This document shows positions 14,075 through 17,096 of a stretch of 17,096 nt of DNA, piece by piece. The position numbers and the translations under genes were made by a program. How positions within the stretch are numbered: position 1 is the stretch's first letter; every line of letters starts with the position of its first letter. Source of the DNA: JBAZTO01 sp041661865 (GTDB taxonomy: Bacteria > Planctomycetota > Phycisphaerae > SM23-33). Location of the stretch: contig JBAZTO010000067.1 of the NCBI GenBank assembly GCA_041661865.1, positions 1 through 17,096 of the forward strand. The letters are read 5' to 3'. The notes beneath the pieces are model-generated. The model worked only from the letters and a program-made list of their open reading frames with translations. It did no database searches and was not told where the DNA came from.

Positions 14075-15145
14075 ATGAAAGAGTATATCGCATTTGACAG
14101 TCACAAGCACTACACGTTGGCGGAGCGGGAAGATGCCCGGACAGGACGGTCTCAACAAATTCGCATTGAGCACCGGCCGGGGGCGATCCGGGAGTACCTG
14201 CGGTCTTGCCGCAAGGGTACTTCGGTGGCGGTGGAAGCCTTGGGCAGTTGGTACTGGATCGTGCAGGAGATCGAGGAGGCTGGGATGCAACCGCGTCTGG
14301 TGCATCCTCGCAAGGCCAAGTTGATGATGGGGATGATCAACAAGACCGACAAGCTGGACGTACACGGGCTGAACCGGCTTCAGCGGAACGGCACGTTGCC
14401 GACGGTGTGGATTGCCCCGGGGCCGCTGCGGGACCTTCGTGAATTGACACGAACGCGGATGGTGTTGACGCAACAGCGGGCCAGGCTCAAGAACCGTCTG
14501 GGCGCGACGCTGGACAAGTATGGCCTGGCGGTGCAGGACTGGAGCGACCCCTACGGCAAGGGCGCCCGAGGGGAGTTGGAGACCTTGCTGGATCGGTTAC
14601 CGGAGCAGACGCGGTTCACCGGCCAGGCGTTGCTGGAGCAGTTGGACTTTGTGCAGGAGCAGGTCAAGCGTCACGAGCAACGACTGGCGGATCTGTTGGA
14701 AGAGACGGCGGCAATGCGCCTGCAACGGAGCTTGCCGGGGTTTGGTCCGATCCTGTCGGCGGTGGTGGTTCTGGAAATGGGCGAGGCCCGTCGCTTCGGG
14801 GATGCCGAACACTTCGCCTCGTATGCCGGGACCACACCGCGGGTGCATTCCAGCGGAGATAAGACGCGGTATGGCAAGTTGCGTCCCGATGTGAACCGCT
14901 ACCTCAAGTGGGCCTTCGTGGAGGCGGCCAACGTGATCGCCCGCCACCACCGGTCGTGGCCGGATCGACACGTCAGCCGTTTATACGCCAGGCTCAAGGC
15001 CCGCAAGGGTGGAGCCAAGGCTATCGGCGCGGTGGCGCGTCATCTGGCCGAGGCAACGTATCATGTGCAGAACCGCCAACAACCGTATCGGGATCCAAAC
15101 GTAAAGCGGGTCTTTAAGGAAGGCCTAAGCGCGACTATGGCATGA
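14075..15145 (+). CDS. IS110-family transposase (IS1111 type)
   Basis: A 356-residue recombinase. The N-terminal RuvC-like DEDD domain has D8 (AFDSHK), E54 (VAVEALGSW), D92 and D95 (KTDKLD). The middle (about 115-215) is a coiled-coil-like helical linker. The C-terminal Transposase_20 domain begins LPGFGPILSAVVVLEMG (220-236) and carries the catalytic serine, S260, in the HSSGDK motif. All catalytic residues are present, so it is probably active. ATG at 14075-14077 follows AAGGAGCCGCGC, with AAGGAG about 6-7 nt upstream. Proteins of this family use an RNA encoded in the element to choose the target; for IS1111 types it lies 3' of the gene, as the noncoding region here suggests. Confidence 0.97.
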   Translation: MKEYIAFDSHKHYTLAEREDARTGRSQQIRIEHRPGAIREYLRSCRKGTSVAVEALGSWYWIVQEIEEAGMQPRLVHPRKAKLMMGMINKTDKLDVHGLNRLQRNGTLPTVWIAPGPLRDLRELTRTRMVLTQQRARLKNRLGATLDKYGLAVQDWSDPYGKGARGELETLLDRLPEQTRFTGQALLEQLDFVQEQVKRHEQRLADLLEETAAMRLQRSLPGFGPILSAVVVLEMGEARRFGDAEHFASYAGTTPRVHSSGDKTRYGKLRPDVNRYLKWAFVEAANVIARHHRSWPDRHVSRLYARLKARKGGAKAIGAVARHLAEATYHVQNRQQPYRDPNVKRVFKEGLSATMA

Positions 15146-15268
15146 GCCCCAGAGGCTCGCCGGGTGAATGCGACAGGCCTTCCGAATGACTTCATGCCCC
15201 TATGAGGGCGAAGAGGTGACTGGGTAAGACCCGAAGAAGCACGGAAGGTATTGACAGTCGCGCTTTCA
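15146..15268 (+). ncRNA. Candidate bridge RNA/seekRNA of the IS1111-type element
   Basis: This 123-nt noncoding region between the transposase stop and the right inverted repeat has several potential stems. GAGCC/GGCTC (15144-15148 with 15154-15158) is the first. An outer stem CCTTCCG/CGGAAGG (15178-15184 with 15242-15248) encloses two hairpins: CTTC..GCCC/GGGC.GAAG (15190-15199 with 15206-15213) and GGGT/ACCC (15222-15225 with 15229-15232). GCCGGGTG at 15159-15166 is identical to the left target flank (13991-13998), with two further matching bases in the element. AGAGGTGA at 15212-15219 is identical to the predicted circular junction (AGA from the right end, GGTG, A from the left end). Position and content fit a guide RNA; transcript ends are unknown. 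Confidence 0.6.
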
Positions 15269-15270
15269 GA

Positions 15271-15324
15271 GGTGCCGTGGTCGCGGCGTTTGCGGAAGGG
15301 CATGCCGGGCCTGACAGGTGAGTC
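15271..15324 (+). repeat. Dispersed palindromic repeat, copy A5 (right part, split by the IS)
   Basis: It begins GGTGCCGTGGTCGCGGCG at the right edge of the IS1111-type element and continues TTTGCGGAAGGGCATGCCG. The missing left part, GGCCGGGTG, lies at the other edge (13990-13998). Joined, the two give a repeat like copy A2, located 22 nt after the stop codon of the FG-GAP gene in sense orientation. Confidence 0.7.
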
Positions 15325-15368
15325 GCGGAATCGGGTTTGCCTGAATAATGTGGCTTGATACATATCAT

Positions 15369-15398
15369 GGAGGTGGAGTTCCGACTCCACCTCCTTTT
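15369..15398 (+). terminator. Strong hairpin with T-run, likely terminator
   Basis: GGAGGTGGAGT (15369-15379) and ACTCCACCTCC (15384-15394) form a perfect 11-bp stem with a TCCG tetraloop, followed by TTTT. It would stop plus-strand transcription leaving the IS1111-type element. Confidence 0.6.
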
Positions 15399-15430
15399 CG
15401 TTCGTCATGGGCATCGCCGCGGCGAGGTTG

Positions 15431-15508
15431 GTTAAAGCCCCCTGCATTGCAGGGGGATAATCGAGATCATTGGGGCAAATATCCCCCGGCGATGCCGGGG
15501 GCTTTAAC
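15431..15508. repeat. Compound palindrome with two inner hairpins
   Basis: GTTAAAGCCCCC (15431-15442) is complementary to GGGGGCTTTAAC (15497-15508). Inside each arm is a hairpin: CCCCCTGCA/TGCAGGGGG (15438-15456) and CCCCCGGC/GCCGGGGG (15483-15501). The 12-bp outer repeat and the two inner repeats compete, so the region can fold as one long stem or two hairpins, a layout typical of paired REP sequences. Confidence 0.75.
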
Positions 15509-15549
15509 AGACAACCGCCACTCTTTCCGGTGCGCCCCGCGGTTATCGC

Positions 15550-15569
15550 GGCGGAGTAGGGACTCCGCC
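15550..15569. repeat. Hairpin before the IS4-family element
   Basis: GGCGGAGT pairs with ACTCCGCC around AGGG. No T-run follows. It completes a gene-free stretch (15271-15603) made almost wholly of palindromes. Confidence 0.6.
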
Positions 15570-15697
15570 ACGCATATTCACGCCCTACGGACTGGATGAT
15601 GGGTGCCACGCAACGCCGCGAACGAACCCTCTCGGTTCCATGTTGTAACCGCTTACGGCCGGCCCAGTTAGCCCCTCAGAAAACGCGCGCATAAAGG

Positions 15698-15745
15698 GGT
15701 CTCCTTTGCTAAGTTGTTTTTGCCAGACAACCAGGAAAGGAGACC
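15698..15745 (+). promoter_or_regulatory. RBS-sequestering stem-loop of the IS4 transposase
   Basis: GGTCTCCTTT (15698-15707) is an exact complement of AAAGGAGACC (15736-15745), which contains the AGGAG ribosome binding site 7 nt before the ATG. A nested GTTGT/ACAAC pair (15713-15717 with 15727-15731) strengthens the fold. Transcripts that read in from outside, and include both arms, should translate poorly, as known for IS10 and IS50 of the same broad family. Confidence 0.65.
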
Positions 15746-15748
15746 GGG

Positions 15749-17077
15749 ATGAAGCGCCAACGGATGGGCCAGTCATCTTCACAGCGATGGTATCACCGGG
15801 AGTTGTTGCACGCCATAGGCAAGTTCCTGCCGCATGGCGGTCTGTCGCTCCAGAGCCGGGATGGCCGGGTGCGTTGGACGGACCGGTTGTTGGTCGTGAC
15901 GGCGATGTTGATGGCTTGGCAAACGGCAACGAGTTTGAAGGATGCCTTTGAATCCTGCTGGCAGGTTGTGACCGGGACGTATCCGACGCGTCGTCGCGCG
16001 GGTTACACCTATGAGGGATTCATCAAGGCCTTGCAGAAGCGATCCCCGCGATTGTTGCCGATCGTGGCGTCGGCCTTGCGTCAGGCCGTGCAGTCGGTGG
16101 CGTGGCGTCACTGGAAGATCCAGGGCTGGGTGGTCCTGGGCGTGGACGGTTCGCGGATTGAATGTCCGCGTACGGCGGCCCATGAGGCGGCCTTTGGCTG
16201 CGCGGGCAAGGACAAGACCACGCCGCAGCAGTTCGTCACGACGGTTCTGCACGTGGGCACGGGCTTGATTTGGGATTGGCGACGCGGCGGCGGCAAGGAA
16301 GCCGAGCGGAATCATCTGCGGCAGATGATTGCGACGTTGCCTGACAAGGCGATACTGCTGGCCGACGCCGGGTTCACCGGATACGAGTTATTGAGGGAAC
16401 TACAGGCCGGTGGGCGATCCTTCATCATTCGGGCCGGCGGCAACGTGCGGCGGCTGAAGAAGCTGGGCTTCTCGCCGCGAGAGCGTGACGGCATCGTGTA
16501 TCTCTGGCCGCTGGATCACCGCAAGGCTCCGCCGCGGGTGTTGCGTCTGGTCGTGGTTCATGACGGGCGAAAGCCCGTGTGTTTACTGACCAACATCCTG
16601 GAGGAGTCGGAGTTGTCGGATTCTCAGGTGGCGACACTGTATCGGCGTCGCTGGGGCATGGAGGTGTTCTATCGTTCGCTGAAACGGACGATGGAGAGGC
16701 ACAAGATGCACAGCACCTCGCCGGACAAGGCGCTGGTGGAGTTGGATTGGGCCCTGGCGGGATTATGGATGCTGGGGCTGTTGACCGTGCAGCGGATGAT
16801 TCGGCGACGGGGCGACCCGATGCAGTGGAGCGTGGCGCAGTCGCTGCGAGTGGTGCGGCGAGTCATGAGCGGGCGCGGCAGCCGACAGGCGGCCCAAGGC
16901 CTCTACGCCTTGTCGCAAGCCGTGAAAGATACCTACCGCCGCCGCGGCAGCAAGAAAGCCCGGAATTGGCCACACAAGAAAACGGAAAGCCCGCCCGGCC
17001 CGCCGAAAATCCGCACGGCCAAACGCTGGGAAAAACGCAAAGCACAACGGTTTAAACGCCCCAAAGCCGCCGCTTAG
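15749..17077 (+). CDS. IS4-family DDE transposase
   Basis: A 442-residue cut-and-paste transposase with an RNase H-like fold. The catalytic triad is D133 (GVDGSRIE), D206 (LADAGFTGYELL) and E305. The family's Y-(2)-R-(3)-E-(6)-K signature is complete: Y298, R301, E305, K312 in LYRRRWGMEVFYRSLKR. The N-terminal part (about 1-115) is the DNA-binding region, and the last 40 residues are very basic (RRRGSKKARNW to the end), probably for end binding. Length is normal and no frameshift is seen, so it may be active. AGGAG lies 7 nt before the ATG but inside a stem-loop that should limit translation. A single gene inside a complete IS. Confidence 0.97.
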   Translation: MKRQRMGQSSSQRWYHRELLHAIGKFLPHGGLSLQSRDGRVRWTDRLLVVTAMLMAWQTATSLKDAFESCWQVVTGTYPTRRRAGYTYEGFIKALQKRSPRLLPIVASALRQAVQSVAWRHWKIQGWVVLGVDGSRIECPRTAAHEAAFGCAGKDKTTPQQFVTTVLHVGTGLIWDWRRGGGKEAERNHLRQMIATLPDKAILLADAGFTGYELLRELQAGGRSFIIRAGGNVRRLKKLGFSPRERDGIVYLWPLDHRKAPPRVLRLVVVHDGRKPVCLLTNILEESELSDSQVATLYRRRWGMEVFYRSLKRTMERHKMHSTSPDKALVELDWALAGLWMLGLLTVQRMIRRRGDPMQWSVAQSLRVVRRVMSGRGSRQAAQGLYALSQAVKDTYRRRGSKKARNWPHKKTESPPGPPKIRTAKRWEKRKAQRFKRPKAAA

Positions 17078-17096
17078 TTCGCGGCGTTGGGTGCCA

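Larger units (their letters stand above)
13999..15270 (+). mobile_element. IS110-family insertion sequence, IS1111 type
   Basis: The element carries a single transposase gene, short 5' noncoding (about 76 nt) and longer 3' noncoding (about 125 nt). Subterminal inverted repeats TGAAAGCGCGACT at 14005-14017 and its exact complement at 15256-15268 are 13 bp with no mismatch. About six bases lie outside the left repeat and two outside the right, which fits the IS1111 subgroup. GGTG is present at both junctions (13995-13998 and 15271-15274). The flanks rejoin to GGCCGGGTGCCGTGG, matching repeat copy A2. Exact ends within GGTG are ambiguous. It should move by a circular intermediate guided by RNA, as established for the family. 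Confidence 0.88.
15604..17096 (+). mobile_element. IS4-family insertion sequence
   Basis: The left end TGCCACGCAACGCCGCGAAC (from 15604) matches the reverse complement of the window's last bases (TGGCACCCAACGCCGCGAAC) with two mismatches in 20, so terminal inverted repeats of at least 23 bp with three mismatches bracket the transposase gene. The right end coincides with the end of the window, so the outermost base and any target duplication cannot be checked. Length of about 1.49 kb is normal for the family. Confidence 0.88.

Noticed and set aside
1..17096. CRISPR array, tRNA or rRNA genes
   Set aside because: No regularly spaced direct repeats with unique spacers and no cloverleaf or rRNA-like sequence were seen; the palindromes are scattered and differ in their cores.

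Overview
The window is GC-rich bacterial chromosome with genes on both strands and many short palindromic repeats between them. No rRNA or tRNA is present, so taxonomy rests on style. Dispersed GC-rich palindromes, a remnant of a REP-associated (Y1/RAYT) transposase, a lone B12-binding radical SAM protein and a lysine-rich tail on aldolase together suggest a Planctomycetota bacterium, perhaps Phycisphaerae-like. This is an inference, not a proof.

Layout. 1-306 holds only hairpins. 307-1324 (minus) has two small membrane or membrane-anchored proteins of unknown function. 1410-5079 (minus) has a YmdB-type metallophosphoesterase and DNA topoisomerase I with four C-terminal zinc ribbons. 5366-5901 (minus) has two tiny membrane proteins separated by a duplicated 30-nt segment. 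6009-7802 (plus) is a B12-binding radical SAM protein, followed by a GNAT acetyltransferase (7924-8388). 8412-9124 (minus) is an XRE regulator/DUF2975-like membrane protein operon with a good promoter and possible operators. 9482-10444 (minus) is PyrK, the electron-transfer subunit of dihydroorotate dehydrogenase, without a neighbouring pyrD. 10445-11039 is repeat-rich. 11040-12149 (minus) is class II fructose-bisphosphate aldolase with a histone-like lysine-rich tail, its own promoter and a clear terminator. A RAYT remnant lies at about 12261-12461. 12555-13967 (plus) is an FG-GAP/VCBS-like repeat protein. The right end is mobile: an IS110-family element of IS1111 type (about 13999-15270), a cluster of hairpins, and an IS4-family element (15604 to the window end).

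The most interesting system is the IS1111-type element. Its 123-nt 3' noncoding region folds on paper into several stem-loops and looks like the bridge RNA/seekRNA known for this family. An 8-nt segment in it (GCCGGGTG) matches the left target flank, and another (AGAGGTGA) matches the predicted circular donor junction. The flanks rejoin to restore a copy of a dispersed palindromic repeat found elsewhere in the window. The element therefore appears to be an RNA-guided transposon that targets the host's own 3'-of-gene palindromes. Most of those palindromes sit within about 30 nt of a stop codon, which suggests a role at mRNA 3' ends and a safe landing site for the transposon. The IS4 transposase has its ribosome binding site locked in a perfect 10-bp stem, a likely translational brake.

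The remaining genes are core housekeeping functions (topology, glycolysis, pyrimidine synthesis) interspersed with small accessory membrane proteins. I see no further operon logic linking them.
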